A stretch of 64,000 nt of DNA from a virus. Below the pieces are notes generated by a model. It worked only from the letters and a program-made list of their open reading frames with translations, was not told the origin of the DNA and made no database searches. This document shows positions 38,726 to 47,622 of this stretch, in pieces (positions within the stretch are counted from its first letter, which is position 1; every line of letters begins with the position of its first letter). Location: IMG/VR virus record IMGVR_UViG_3300032214_000566, positions 1 to 64,000 of that record. One strand, 5' to 3'. A program made the position numbers and the translations under genes.

Positions 38726-38818
38726 TTATTTTATGATGTAGTTTATTGTTAATTTAATAGGTAATAAATGGTCCCAACTTGACGTTGTTGTCCATGTAGG
38801 TGTAATTGTTACTTCCAT
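38726..38818 (-). CDS. Possible 30-aa peptide
   Basis: ATG-to-TAA frame MEVTITPTWTTTSSWDHLLP... in the gap between the zinc-ribbon and RecB-like genes. The stop lies 1 nt before the next gene's ATG, which supports it, but it is too short to be sure. Confidence 0.35.
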   Translation of the reverse strand: MEVTITPTWTTTSSWDHLLPIKLTINYIIK

Positions 38819-38840
38819 AATGTAGTATAATAGTTTTAGT

Positions 38841-39698
38841 TTATTTAGTCAAATATTGTTTAATATCCATGTTAAGAATTGTGTCAAACACTTCTTTCGG
38901 TATTCTATATTCCACGAATTCCATCTCATCGGTTAAGTGGACAATAACCCCACCAAAGAATTTAAGATCATCATATTTCGTCCCTTCCAACATTTTTAAC
39001 AATAACTTCGCATAAAACGGAAGTTGGGTGTAGTAGTGCCCAAGTGCGTTATTTGGTAACTTTTCAAAAGGTTTTTTCATCGGTTTTGTGAAACTATTGG
39101 TCTCCATGTTTTTTGGTTTGTTAGTTTTCCAATCGGTCACCACAAACCCAAACCCATTTTTTTGTTTATTAAACATTAACCAAAATTTATCGGGTTGTCC
39201 GGTATACCCGAGTTCGGGATGACCTAATACCATCTCAGTATCTAATAAAACAGCACCTCTTTCTTCCATCAATGATAAGAAATTTTTACCCGCCTTAATC
39301 ATTCTATCACCTTTCATTGTCATTTCAAGGTCACATTCATAAACAGGTTGTCTTACCTCTTTTTTTACATCAAATCTTTTTAAAGTTTCGGTTTCAAGTT
39401 CAAAATGGACTCTACTCCCCATGTTTGTTGAAGTTGTACCTGCCCTCGCCCATTCTTCCATCAGTTGTTGAGCCTCGTATGGGTCACCTTTCGCCTTCCT
39501 ATATGCAGCCTCTTCGGTTGGGAACTCGTCGTAAAATAATTTCATCACTTTTGATACTGAAGGAAAGTCAGACCTAACAGTCCCATCCAAATCCTTCATT
39601 GTATATTTGTGAGCTTCCTCCTCGAAAGTTAATTCTAACTCTTTTTGTTTTTCAGATATTATTCCCCTTATCTCTTCCGCAATCTTTTTTAAATTCAT
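38841..39698 (-). CDS. RecB/Cas4-type PD-(D/E)xK nuclease
   Basis: 285 residues. GSRVHFELE near 110 (the GxxxH motif), ELGYTGQPDKFW near 168 (PD), VTDWKTNKP near 190 (DxK) and HYYTQLPFYAKLL (Q-x3-Y motif) give a complete RecB-family nuclease core. Similar phage enzymes act as exonucleases in recombination or nucleotide salvage. It overlaps the primase by 4 nt. Confidence 0.88.
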   Translation of the reverse strand: MNLKKIAEEIRGIISEKQKELELTFEEEAHKYTMKDLDGTVRSDFPSVSKVMKLFYDEFPTEEAAYRKAKGDPYEAQQLMEEWARAGTTSTNMGSRVHFELETETLKRFDVKKEVRQPVYECDLEMTMKGDRMIKAGKNFLSLMEERGAVLLDTEMVLGHPELGYTGQPDKFWLMFNKQKNGFGFVVTDWKTNKPKNMETNSFTKPMKKPFEKLPNNALGHYYTQLPFYAKLLLKMLEGTKYDDLKFFGGVIVHLTDEMEFVEYRIPKEVFDTILNMDIKQYLTK

Positions 39699-40615
39699 TC
39701 TTTTATCTCCTCGTAATATTTTTCTATGTCACCTTTAAGGTCACAGACATCTTTATCTTTTGGTAGTCTTACCAATCTCACTCTATTGTAGAGTGCACCA
39801 CCATTTAGTTTATCGAATAGTTTTTTTGCATCGTCGTACGCATCCCCATCTAAACAAACTATTATATTCTTTTTAGCCTTAGTGTATAACTTTTCCCATA
39901 AATTATCATTTATGTATTTCCCTAATAAACATATTGAATTTTCTAAAAAGAAACTATCAAATACACCCTCAACAAGATATATGTCTTTTTTCCAATCGAT
40001 TAAACTTTCATTAAAAATTAAGAAGTCTTTTGCTGCTTCGGGGTTTTTGTATTTTAACTTTGACCTTGGGTTCCAAGATCTAGATACGAAAAAGTTTAAT
40101 TCACCCTTTTTATTGAATGACGGTACAATTATCCTTCCGGAATACTCACCCTCAATACATAAACCTATTTGGTATTTTTCAATTATTTCGTCGGTAATAC
40201 CTCGTTTTTTAAGATAGTTATACGCCTCTTTTCTTGGTATATGAAGTGGGTGTATCTCTTCAAACTTTTTAAACTCTTTCGGTAGTTGTAAAGGTTTGTA
40301 TATTTTTTCTTTTTTTTCGTAATCGTCGGGTCTTATTAATTTATAAACTTTCTTATCCTTTTTAGAACCGTATTTATCAATTAATTTACCTAAATGTCCG
40401 TGAGTTCCGTGTGTTTCGGCACATGCCCAACACTTGTAAACGTGTTGTTGGAAGTTAATCTCTAAATTACCTTTACCATCCGTTTTACTCAATCCTTTTA
40501 TATCGTAAGAGCAGACTGGACAGTCCACAGACATTTGTCCGCTAGACTCGTTCACACTCTTCGGTTCACCGAACATAGTAATCAATAAATCAACCAATAG
40601 GGATTCTTCTTTCAT
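39695..40615 (-). CDS. DNA primase (T4 gp61-like; zinc finger + TOPRIM)
   Basis: 306 residues. A zinc finger C32-x2-C35...C62-x2-C65, then a helical linker and a TOPRIM domain with IYLVEGVFD near 206 (catalytic Glu) and IIVCLDGDAYDDA near 250 (metal DxD). No helicase is fused. It makes RNA primers for lagging-strand synthesis. TATCTTTT lies 4 nt before the ATG, with a 22-bp inverted repeat just upstream. Confidence 0.93.
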   Translation of the reverse strand: MKEESLLVDLLITMFGEPKSVNESSGQMSVDCPVCSYDIKGLSKTDGKGNLEINFQQHVYKCWACAETHGTHGHLGKLIDKYGSKKDKKVYKLIRPDDYEKKEKIYKPLQLPKEFKKFEEIHPLHIPRKEAYNYLKKRGITDEIIEKYQIGLCIEGEYSGRIIVPSFNKKGELNFFVSRSWNPRSKLKYKNPEAAKDFLIFNESLIDWKKDIYLVEGVFDSFFLENSICLLGKYINDNLWEKLYTKAKKNIIVCLDGDAYDDAKKLFDKLNGGALYNRVRLVRLPKDKDVCDLKGDIEKYYEEIKE

Positions 40616-40619
40616 ATCT

Positions 40620-40627
40620 AAAAGATA
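40620..40627 (-). promoter_or_regulatory. TATCTTTT box 4 nt before the primase gene
   Basis: Near match to TAnnTTTG with the recurrent 4-nt gap. Confidence 0.5.
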
Positions 40628-40649
40628 CGAATTTTAAAGGGAATGTCAA

Positions 40650-40671
40650 TTATCGGTATATTGACCGATAA
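40650..40671. repeat. Inverted repeat upstream of the primase promoter
   Basis: TTATCGGT, 6 nt, ACCGATAA: perfect 8-bp arms. It lies about 22-44 nt upstream of the TATCTTTT box where a -33 element or operator would be, so it may bind a dimeric regulator. It has no T-run on either side strong enough to call it a terminator. Confidence 0.5.
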
Positions 40672-40674
40672 ATA

Positions 40675-40701
40675 AAAAACCCCACAGTTTAGTGTGGGGT
40701 T
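40675..40701 (-). terminator. Terminator of the 40721 gene
   Basis: AACCCCACA/TGTGGGGTT with a 6-nt loop followed by a T-run on the minus strand, directly after the stop codon at 40721. Confidence 0.88.
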
Positions 40702-40720
40702 CCATATTAAAATTTATTTT

Positions 40721-41176
40721 TTACTGTAAATATAAAGTCGCTCTACATTGAACTTGGTACCTTTCTTTTTTACCATCTGTATAAATGAATACGGGTACAT
40801 CGTAATTTATTACTCCATTTTGGTCAGGTCTAGTTGTTGTACCACCCTGTACCATTTTCGCCCTTACTTTAAGAGGAAAACTTTGTCCTGGTGCCAGAGT
40901 AATAGGTAATTTAGTGTCTACCATCATATTATCACTACTTGGTACAATTTTTTTAATTGTAAGTGGTCCTTGTCCTGAATTTTTTAAAGCTTTAAAATTA
41001 AACTCTACAGTATCTCCCCAACTTACAGTTTTTTCACCTAATTGACTTACCAATACCCCTGTTAATGGACCACCTGCTGCCGCTGGAGCACTTGCGGTTA
41101 CTTCTTCTTGTTCCGCAATAACTCTTCTAACGATACGAGTTAAGTCTGACTCTGTTAATCTAACTATTCTTTTCAT
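40721..41176 (-). CDS. Tagged DUF1573-like (Ig-fold) protein
   Basis: 151 residues. MKRIVRLTESDLTRIVRRVI is the clearest tag (site IAE at 20-22), followed by an Ala-rich linker. The mature region VSWGDTVEFNFKALKNSGQG, LTIKKIVPSSDNMMVD and LAPGQSFPLKVRAK follows the DUF1573/ASH-type Ig fold common in Bacteroidota. A self-contained unit: TATTTATT box 27 nt upstream, terminator after the stop. Possibly an abundant head or internal protein. Confidence 0.78.
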   Translation of the reverse strand: MKRIVRLTESDLTRIVRRVIAEQEEVTASAPAAAGGPLTGVLVSQLGEKTVSWGDTVEFNFKALKNSGQGPLTIKKIVPSSDNMMVDTKLPITLAPGQSFPLKVRAKMVQGGTTTRPDQNGVINYDVPVFIYTDGKKERYQVQCRATLYLQ

Positions 41177-41203
41177 ATTAATACGTTTCTTTTTTTATTT
41201 ACT

Positions 41204-41211
41204 AATAAATA
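41204..41211 (-). promoter_or_regulatory. TATTTATT box upstream of the 40721 gene
   Basis: Sense-strand TATTTATT with a 27-nt leader to the ATG. Confidence 0.45.
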
Positions 41212-41238
41212 CCAACCAATATTGAAAAATAAAAAAAA

Positions 41239-41844
41239 TTACCAAATGTTTTGTTCTTTCATATGTCCCAAGACACAAGTATAAGAATCAGCCATATCAA
41301 AACATTCTTTTTTAAGGGTATTATTTTTGGTGTATAACCAATTTATTTGAGGTTCTTTATCTGAAACCCTTTTCCAAATGAGTTCTTTTTTGTCGATGTC
41401 TTTTGGTAGTCCACCAAATAGAACATATTTGTCTTTATCATTTTTTTGAATTAAGTCTGGCCAAGCAAACTTTCTTGAATTGTATGTTGAAATATATGAA
41501 GGTATAATTCCTAATATGTCATAAATTGATTTAGTAATCATTGAATTATATCTTAATAGTACTCCAACCGTCCACACATTATTAGAATTCAATAGTGGTT
41601 CTTCTATAACCACTTTAGTGATGCCTAAATTCCTATATCCCTCCAATTTCTCTTCAAAGGCAACAACCTTTAATAATAACTCTTCAATTTTATCTTCAGG
41701 TTTTGGTTTAATTACCGGTGAGAAGTGAGTTAATTCTAATAATTCTTTTGTTTGAATATCAAACAAACTCCACCCAATTGTTTTAGTTGAAATATCTAAT
41801 CCCAACACTTTCGGTGAGTTTTTAAAATCTTGCTTTTGTGACAT
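41239..41844 (-). CDS. RuvC-like Holliday junction resolvase
   Basis: 201 residues with VLGLDISTKTIGWSLF (first Asp near 16), KVVIEEPLL (Glu near 83) and KECFDMADSYTCV (C-terminal Asp near 188), the acidic triad order of the RuvC/RNase H fold. It would resolve branched DNA before packaging, replacing the T4 endonuclease VII (gp49), which is of a different fold. Confidence 0.85.
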   Translation of the reverse strand: MSQKQDFKNSPKVLGLDISTKTIGWSLFDIQTKELLELTHFSPVIKPKPEDKIEELLLKVVAFEEKLEGYRNLGITKVVIEEPLLNSNNVWTVGVLLRYNSMITKSIYDILGIIPSYISTYNSRKFAWPDLIQKNDKDKYVLFGGLPKDIDKKELIWKRVSDKEPQINWLYTKNNTLKKECFDMADSYTCVLGHMKEQNIW

Positions 41845-41850
41845 AATTAA

Positions 41851-44061
41851 TTAAAAATCCAATTTAACAGGATACTGCTGAATACCTTGTCGTTTTTCAG
41901 GTGACTGTATCTTAGATACAACCATAAGCTCTTTTTCATCGTTGTAAAGAGCAACTTCCGACACATAAGGAGCTGACCCATCCCAAGTTGGGTTAGTAGA
42001 ACTTAAAAATTGAGTTTGTCCTAAATTACACAGATAATTCATTACATAGATAGTTGCTTGTATGTCAGTTTGTATCGCACCGTAGAAATAATATTCACCC
42101 CCAAAGTTTAGTGTCACCCCACTATTTGCCGGTGTAGGTAATGTAATATAATTATTCAAATTATATATCGAAGCATTATCATACATATCTTTAGTGATTT
42201 GTATTGTAGTACCTGTCAAACCTGTTACAGTTAATTTACCATTTAATGTTGATGCCGATAATTGTGACATAACATCAATTTCTTTCCATAGTGTTGGATT
42301 AGGTCTTGTGGTACCACTTGATACTTTTTGAACTAATACCTTCATCTCATTCGCAGTATACCCTGTAGGTATCGTTGGGTTGCCTGACACTAAGAAAGGA
42401 AACTCACTACCAAATTTTAAAAATATATTATAGGTTGGTTGCGTAGGGTCTAAAAGACTCGGTGTTAATTTAGTATAATAATTACAGTGTAGTGAATTAG
42501 TAAACGCGCTGTTATTGAATCTATACGTCACAAAAACGGACTCAGTATTTGCACTTAACAAACCTTCGTCTTCACCCATAACTCCGTCACACGCATTCGG
42601 TATGATTGTACCAACTTTAGGTGCCGGTAAGGTCCATGAACGATTAGATTTATAATTCAATGCCGCAATTATTTCGTCATCATCAAATATCACCATTTTA
42701 TAATCAGGGAAAACTTTACCAACTCTACTAGGGTACCCATTACCGTTAACGTGAGTATCCCATAAATTATAATATCTTAATCCAGGATTATTAAATTTAA
42801 CATCCTTTTTAGACTGTATATAATAAGGTTGGAATAAATCAACCTGTGTAAATCCACTTGGGTCTGTGTAAAAATCTTCACCAATAGTTGCATTAGTGTT
42901 CTTGTGCCACATCAACCAAGGAATACTTAATTTAAAGTTTCTTGCCTGTCCGGTCGCACCAGGATCAGCAGAATCATATTCTTGTTGTGCAAATTTTTCT
43001 CCATAGAAATTATCAATTGCTTGGTTAGTATAATGAATAATTGCTATAGATTTTTGGTCACTCGGACTTAATACTATATTTTGGTCCATTGAATTAGTAA
43101 AATAAACCGATCCCGTATCAACTTGACCATCATTGGATTTATACCCAAAATATTCTTTTGAACCTGTATATCCTGTTGATTTATAATAATTATAATCTAA
43201 AACTTGGTTCGAGAAGACACCCGCCGGAGACTCAGTCCAAGGAATATTCATATTCCATACTTTAACATCCGATTGGGAGACATCACAATTTGTTTCATAA
43301 TTAAATACGTTTGTTGCCCAATACAATTGTGGTGTTACCGAATCATACAATGCGGTCATACCCGAAGGGTAGAATAAAATATTGGAATAACCTGAATACC
43401 CCATAGACTGGAAGTTAGGTAATTGTCTATCGACTTGTATCGTCACTGTAGATGCGGTTGATGTGTTACCCGTGATACCAACAACGACATAAGTGAACAT
43501 AGGAGCATTACCACTTAAAGGAGTGATTGAATTTGTTGTGAACAGAGTCAATATCATTCCAGGTGTTACGGTTCCAGAAACAGAAGGGTTAATTGAATTA
43601 CTACTAATCACAAATGTAGTACCTGAGCTTAATCCACTATTCGCGACATTAAAATTAGGATTAATAGTGTATGATGACGAGGTATACGCACTAAAATTAA
43701 ATGTGTTTGCGGTTGACCCCGTAAAAAATCCTCTTGGTGCTGCAGAATTAAAGATATTATCAACAAAAGACGCATCATAAGGAATACCATAAGTAGTTCC
43801 TGAAGTTGAGTCTAAGAATAATGGGTATTTAACATGGTGTCTATTTTTTTCAGGTACCGGTGTTAAATTCTGAGCATTGTATTGTGGTGACAACACGTTT
43901 AATTGTGATGGAACCATATTGTTAACACAACCATAACAAACTTCACTATCACCTATCTGAAAATATGCGATATTGAATTTTCCTTGCGACATTTTTTTTC
44001 TTGCCGCATCCGTAAGTATTGTACTTATTAATGGTCCTGTTGTTTTATTTATGTATGACAT
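41851..44061 (-). CDS. Large virion (baseplate/tail) protein, 736 aa
   Basis: Begins SYINKTTGPLISTILTDAAR. Highly Asn/Ser/Thr/Tyr-rich, with long beta-type stretches and few charged residues, as in phage tail or baseplate proteins. A C-terminal segment contains YFYGAIQTDIQATIYVMNYL. No enzymatic motif. It opens the structural module, and the TATTTATA box lies 4 nt before its ATG. Confidence 0.7.
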   Translation of the reverse strand: MSYINKTTGPLISTILTDAARKKMSQGKFNIAYFQIGDSEVCYGCVNNMVPSQLNVLSPQYNAQNLTPVPEKNRHHVKYPLFLDSTSGTTYGIPYDASFVDNIFNSAAPRGFFTGSTANTFNFSAYTSSSYTINPNFNVANSGLSSGTTFVISSNSINPSVSGTVTPGMILTLFTTNSITPLSGNAPMFTYVVVGITGNTSTASTVTIQVDRQLPNFQSMGYSGYSNILFYPSGMTALYDSVTPQLYWATNVFNYETNCDVSQSDVKVWNMNIPWTESPAGVFSNQVLDYNYYKSTGYTGSKEYFGYKSNDGQVDTGSVYFTNSMDQNIVLSPSDQKSIAIIHYTNQAIDNFYGEKFAQQEYDSADPGATGQARNFKLSIPWLMWHKNTNATIGEDFYTDPSGFTQVDLFQPYYIQSKKDVKFNNPGLRYYNLWDTHVNGNGYPSRVGKVFPDYKMVIFDDDEIIAALNYKSNRSWTLPAPKVGTIIPNACDGVMGEDEGLLSANTESVFVTYRFNNSAFTNSLHCNYYTKLTPSLLDPTQPTYNIFLKFGSEFPFLVSGNPTIPTGYTANEMKVLVQKVSSGTTRPNPTLWKEIDVMSQLSASTLNGKLTVTGLTGTTIQITKDMYDNASIYNLNNYITLPTPANSGVTLNFGGEYYFYGAIQTDIQATIYVMNYLCNLGQTQFLSSTNPTWDGSAPYVSEVALYNDEKELMVVSKIQSPEKRQGIQQYPVKLDF

Positions 44062-44065
44062 AATA

Positions 44066-44073
44066 TATAAATA
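44066..44073 (-). promoter_or_regulatory. TATTTATA box 4 nt before the 41851-44061 gene
   Basis: Reads TATTTATA-TATT-ATG on the coding strand. It links the box family to virion (late) genes. Confidence 0.62.
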
Positions 44074-44089
44074 TCATTTTATTGGTTTA

Positions 44090-45715
44090 TTATCCCGTTG
44101 ATTGAGTTGATGATGTCGGAGCTAAAATACCCGTCTTAGTTATACTAAATGTTATTGGCGTTACATTCACATTTAACGTCTCACAAATAGTCTGATTACT
44201 CAATGTTACATTAGTAATCGAAATAGTATTATTTATCGTACCTGTTGGTGCACAACTTGTGGATCCATTAGCCACGACTACAGTCGAAACAACAGTCCCT
44301 TTAACCGTACCGACACCAATAATTTTAGCACTATATGTTCTTGTTATCGCACTTGTAACATAATTAGAATAATTCAATGTTGCACTACATGCGGTTGTTG
44401 TTGACGCAGATGTTGTGGATAAAGTAGTACCACTAATATATGTACCCCCTCCTGTTGTTCCCGTAGAAGACGTATTAGTTGTTGTTGCTTGGACACTTCC
44501 ATTACCTCTCACAACGTTAGTTATATGTGTGATATCAAACGTCAAAGTTTTTCCAACAGGTAAAGATGGGGTTACCGATACCTCCCACACAAAAGATTTA
44601 CTTAATGTGGTATTACTATTGGTAATTACGGTACCATTAGCCGGAACTAAATTTAAATTAATACTATAATTACTAACATTTGTGAGTGATTGTAAATTCA
44701 CGACATTCGCAGACACATTCCCAATAATATCTTGTACATATACGGTATATAACCCTGAAGGTAAATTTGTAAAAGTGTTCGATATTTGATAAGATGCTGA
44801 GTTATTATTTAATGCGTATTCATATGGAGGTGTACCTCCAATTACGTTAGTAACCTGTATTGTACCATTTTGTGCAACATCACAACTAGGAACATTACTA
44901 GTTATTATTGCAGATATCGAATCTTGACAATCACCTAAACTTAAAGTTACAGGTTGGTTTGAACCGGCGACTGTCCACGCACCAATAGGTGGGCTAACAG
45001 CCGATTGTAGAACAGGAGTACCTTGGAAATTTGGGCCCCAGTTAGTTATATTCCACATAGTTGTTCCCGTATTGAAATATATTGTTCTACTCGGACTTGA
45101 CCCCGTCCAAGACGGATACCCATTAAAAGTCGAAGCAGAATAAAACTGATATTGCCATTGGGTGTTGTTAAAGAATGTGGTTAAACACATACCTGAAACA
45201 TTTAATAATTCAGGAACCGTAGGTATACACTCTATACATGTGTCGAATGGTCCTGTTACCGTAGTTGCAGTATAATTGTAATATGTTTGTGCCGTATATA
45301 ATAACACACCGTTACTTATCCAACATCCACTTTGTAAATTTAAAGAGTATATTGTATTGGCAGAAAATTGATTCTCCATATCCGCCAAATAATACAAGAA
45401 CGAACCTGGCGACGTACAACTTTCAAACTCCTCGAGATAGAAAGTAACGTTTCCAACTGTACACGTTGTTGTTCCGGTAAAATCACCATAATAATCAACC
45501 ACTGTTGCGGTATAATCACCAACTTGTAGATTAGTTAAATTTTGACTATTAGATCCATTACTCCAAGATATTGAATATGGTGGAGTTCCTCCTGTTATTA
45601 CTAAACTTATTCCACCGTCGTTTGTAAATGGTGTGTAAGCATCAATTACCGAACACTCAACTCCCATCGGGAATAGAGTTATAATTTCACATGTATTACC
45701 ACTGTATGCTGGCAT
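44090..45715 (-). CDS. Fibre/adhesin protein with SprB-like repeats (541 aa)
   Basis: Contains GGTPPYSISWSNGSNSQNLT and NLQVGDYTATVVDYYGD, the SprB-repeat pattern of flavobacterial gliding adhesins, and later GGTPPYEYALNNNSASYQIS with LPSGLYTVYVQDI. The C-terminal 200 residues are Thr/Ser/Val-rich. Probably a distal tail-fibre component that binds host glycans or surface adhesins. Confidence 0.76.
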   Translation of the reverse strand: MPAYSGNTCEIITLFPMGVECSVIDAYTPFTNDGGISLVITGGTPPYSISWSNGSNSQNLTNLQVGDYTATVVDYYGDFTGTTTCTVGNVTFYLEEFESCTSPGSFLYYLADMENQFSANTIYSLNLQSGCWISNGVLLYTAQTYYNYTATTVTGPFDTCIECIPTVPELLNVSGMCLTTFFNNTQWQYQFYSASTFNGYPSWTGSSPSRTIYFNTGTTMWNITNWGPNFQGTPVLQSAVSPPIGAWTVAGSNQPVTLSLGDCQDSISAIITSNVPSCDVAQNGTIQVTNVIGGTPPYEYALNNNSASYQISNTFTNLPSGLYTVYVQDIIGNVSANVVNLQSLTNVSNYSINLNLVPANGTVITNSNTTLSKSFVWEVSVTPSLPVGKTLTFDITHITNVVRGNGSVQATTTNTSSTGTTGGGTYISGTTLSTTSASTTTACSATLNYSNYVTSAITRTYSAKIIGVGTVKGTVVSTVVVANGSTSCAPTGTINNTISITNVTLSNQTICETLNVNVTPITFSITKTGILAPTSSTQSTG

Positions 45716-45727
45716 TCTTATTAATTT

Positions 45728-45946
45728 TTAGTATACTTGGCAAAAAGTGCAACCACTTGAGCCATATAATTTTATTGCGTATTGTGTGGCAACCTCATAC
45801 ACCGTTGGTAACACAAAACTGTGTGGTAATGTGTTAATCGTATCAATGTATTGACAAGACGCACTATCGTCACAACTGTCACATATCCATAGATTTAGTG
45901 GTGTTGTTGCTCCGGTTATTGATTGTATTGTTACTTGTGTACTCAT
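45728..45946 (-). CDS. Small Cys-rich virion-associated protein (72 aa)
   Basis: MSTQVTIQSITGATTPLNLW, then ICDSCDDSASCQYID and a terminal GSSGCTFCQVY. It shares the pattern 'xI.I..ITG.T.P...WICD...C' with the 55841 gene and the start of the 51834 gene, so these are copies of one small domain (fibre cap or connector). Confidence 0.65.
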   Translation of the reverse strand: MSTQVTIQSITGATTPLNLWICDSCDDSASCQYIDTINTLPHSFVLPTVYEVATQYAIKLYGSSGCTFCQVY

Positions 45947-45950
45947 ATTT

Positions 45951-47567
45951 TTAACAGTTGCCGTTTACTCTACATAAAAGTGTTATTTCACCACTCGTAT
46001 CAACTTTATATACATAACCACCGTACTTGATATAATCCTCAACTATTGGTTTTGTAAGTGATGAATCTTGGTAAATAAAGACACCATCAACTAAAGATGT
46101 ACTACTAACTGAAGTGTAGAATGTTAAATCAACCCCACCGTCTGTTAATTGACAAACAGGACAGGAAACACTAAAACCACCTTGACCATTCCAAACATTA
46201 TATGATGGTGTAGGTGTTGGGGTCGGTGTTAAGCAATTTAAACAAGTACCATATGTTGTTGCGGTAGTTGCGGTAAATATTGGTTGGTTAGACCATCTAT
46301 ATTCAGGAGATGGGTAATAATTCACAAAACTACCGATATATGTATAACATCCAATAGTTTGGTCTTTTATCACATCACCCACAACAATATTACGTGGTGG
46401 GTATTCATCTTGAATTATCATCAAATTAGAATCACAAGCAGTAAATACAAATTGAGTATTAGGAGAATAAAATACTGTTGGTGTTGGTGTTGGACTTGTG
46501 GTTGGTGTTGGTGTTGGACTTGAAGTAGGTGAAGGTGTTGGTGTTGGTGTAATACAAACATTACATCCTGAATACACCTGAACAACTGAATTTAAATATC
46601 CACTAGCACTTCCTGTACTCTCACTTATATATGTCACACATTTTGGTAAATTATCTATCACCGCTTGGAATGTTGTTCCTGTATTTAAAGGAGTGGTTCC
46701 ACTTATTATTGGTCCTCCAACATAGTAAAAACTTCCATCATTACAATCCTGTAAAACTTTAATTGTTGGGCAATTAAAATTACCACTTTCAATCACAAAC
46801 GTCACGGTCTCACCAGTAATTGAGTACCCATAAGCAGGTGTCGGTGTAGGGGTAGGACTTGGGGTTGGTGTTGGTGTAGTATAGGCACTAAAGGTAATCG
46901 TTGCGGTAAATACGCAAGGGGTTGGAGTTGGTGATGGGGTAGGAGTCGGAGTTGGTGTTGAAGTTGGTGTAGGGGTAGGGGTTGGAGTATCAAAATTACA
47001 ATCCAAAATAACATCGAAATCCAAACTACTACATGGATCAGGTGTCGGGGATGGTGTTATACAACTACCCGTATATTGTATGGTTTCACTTAAATCGGGA
47101 CAATATGAACTAGTTGGTTCTGAACCGAAAAAATAACAAGTTCCTGTCAATGAACTACTTAAACACCATTTAATATTATTATAGAATATGTATCCACTAG
47201 TTGTTCCTGTCCAATATGGGTATCCATTATGTTCTCCAGCAACCACATAGTTACCACTATACCCACTGTAAGCATCATTATTAATATCAACACAAATTTG
47301 ATTACTACATGACGATCCGGTAAATGACAAACAAGTACTCGTATTACAATCTGCCTGTAACGTATAAACCCCACTAAGTGAAATAAATTGTATTGGTGTA
47401 AATCCTGTGGTATAAGCGGAAACTATTTCATAACATCCGTCAGGAACAACTGAGTCACCTGAGAATGAGAATACAGACCCAACCGATGAGGTGTATGCCC
47501 AACTAGCACCTGTATAGGTATATTGGTAAGCGGGGTAATTACAACCTTCAAATAATATATTTGCCAT
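45951..47567 (-). CDS. Fibre protein with proline-threonine repeats (538 aa)
   Basis: Three (PT)n or (TPTPSP)n blocks separate Cys-rich beta domains (each with C-x2-C-type pairs, such as ISCPVCQLTDGGVDLTF near the end). The mucin-like blocks probably form extended, possibly glycosylated stalks. It ends 4 nt before the upstream gene of the small Cys-rich protein. A TATTTATA box lies 18 nt upstream. Confidence 0.72.
   Translation of the reverse strand: MANILFEGCNYPAYQYTYTGASWAYTSSVGSVFSFSGDSVVPDGCYEIVSAYTTGFTPIQFISLSGVYTLQADCNTSTCLSFTGSSCSNQICVDINNDAYSGYSGNYVVAGEHNGYPYWTGTTSGYIFYNNIKWCLSSSLTGTCYFFGSEPTSSYCPDLSETIQYTGSCITPSPTPDPCSSLDFDVILDCNFDTPTPTPTPTSTPTPTPTPSPTPTPCVFTATITFSAYTTPTPTPSPTPTPTPAYGYSITGETVTFVIESGNFNCPTIKVLQDCNDGSFYYVGGPIISGTTPLNTGTTFQAVIDNLPKCVTYISESTGSASGYLNSVVQVYSGCNVCITPTPTPSPTSSPTPTPTTSPTPTPTVFYSPNTQFVFTACDSNLMIIQDEYPPRNIVVGDVIKDQTIGCYTYIGSFVNYYPSPEYRWSNQPIFTATTATTYGTCLNCLTPTPTPTPSYNVWNGQGGFSVSCPVCQLTDGGVDLTFYTSVSSTSLVDGVFIYQDSSLTKPIVEDYIKYGGYVYKVDTSGEITLLCRVNGNC
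46475..46551 (-). repeat. (Pro-Thr)n coding minisatellite
   Basis: Repeats of the GGTGTTGGT-type hexamer unit, encoding TPTPTP and SPTPTP blocks in the 45951-47567 gene. The units differ at synonymous sites, so it is not a simple recent slippage array. Confidence 0.8.
46837..46989 (-). repeat. (Pro-Thr)n coding minisatellite, two blocks
   Basis: Two runs of PTPTPTP-type codons separated by CVFTATITFSAYTT. Same unit as at 46475 and in the 51834 and 56121 genes. Confidence 0.8.
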
Positions 47568-47585
47568 GTAGGATTAACTTTATTA

Positions 47586-47593
47586 TATAAATA
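47586..47593 (-). promoter_or_regulatory. TATTTATA box upstream of the 45951-47567 gene
   Basis: Sense-strand TATTTATA 18 nt before the ATG. Confidence 0.42.
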
Positions 47594-47622
47594 ATCAATT
47601 ATTCATTTTATTAAATAATTTA

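Noticed and set aside
4990-44073. T4 late promoters (TATAAATA) on the plus strand.
   Set aside because: The TATAAATA strings are on the strand opposite to the genes. The sense-strand reading is TATTTATA at fixed distance to ATG, including for the plus-strand gene at 2804, so the sense-strand motif is the better model.
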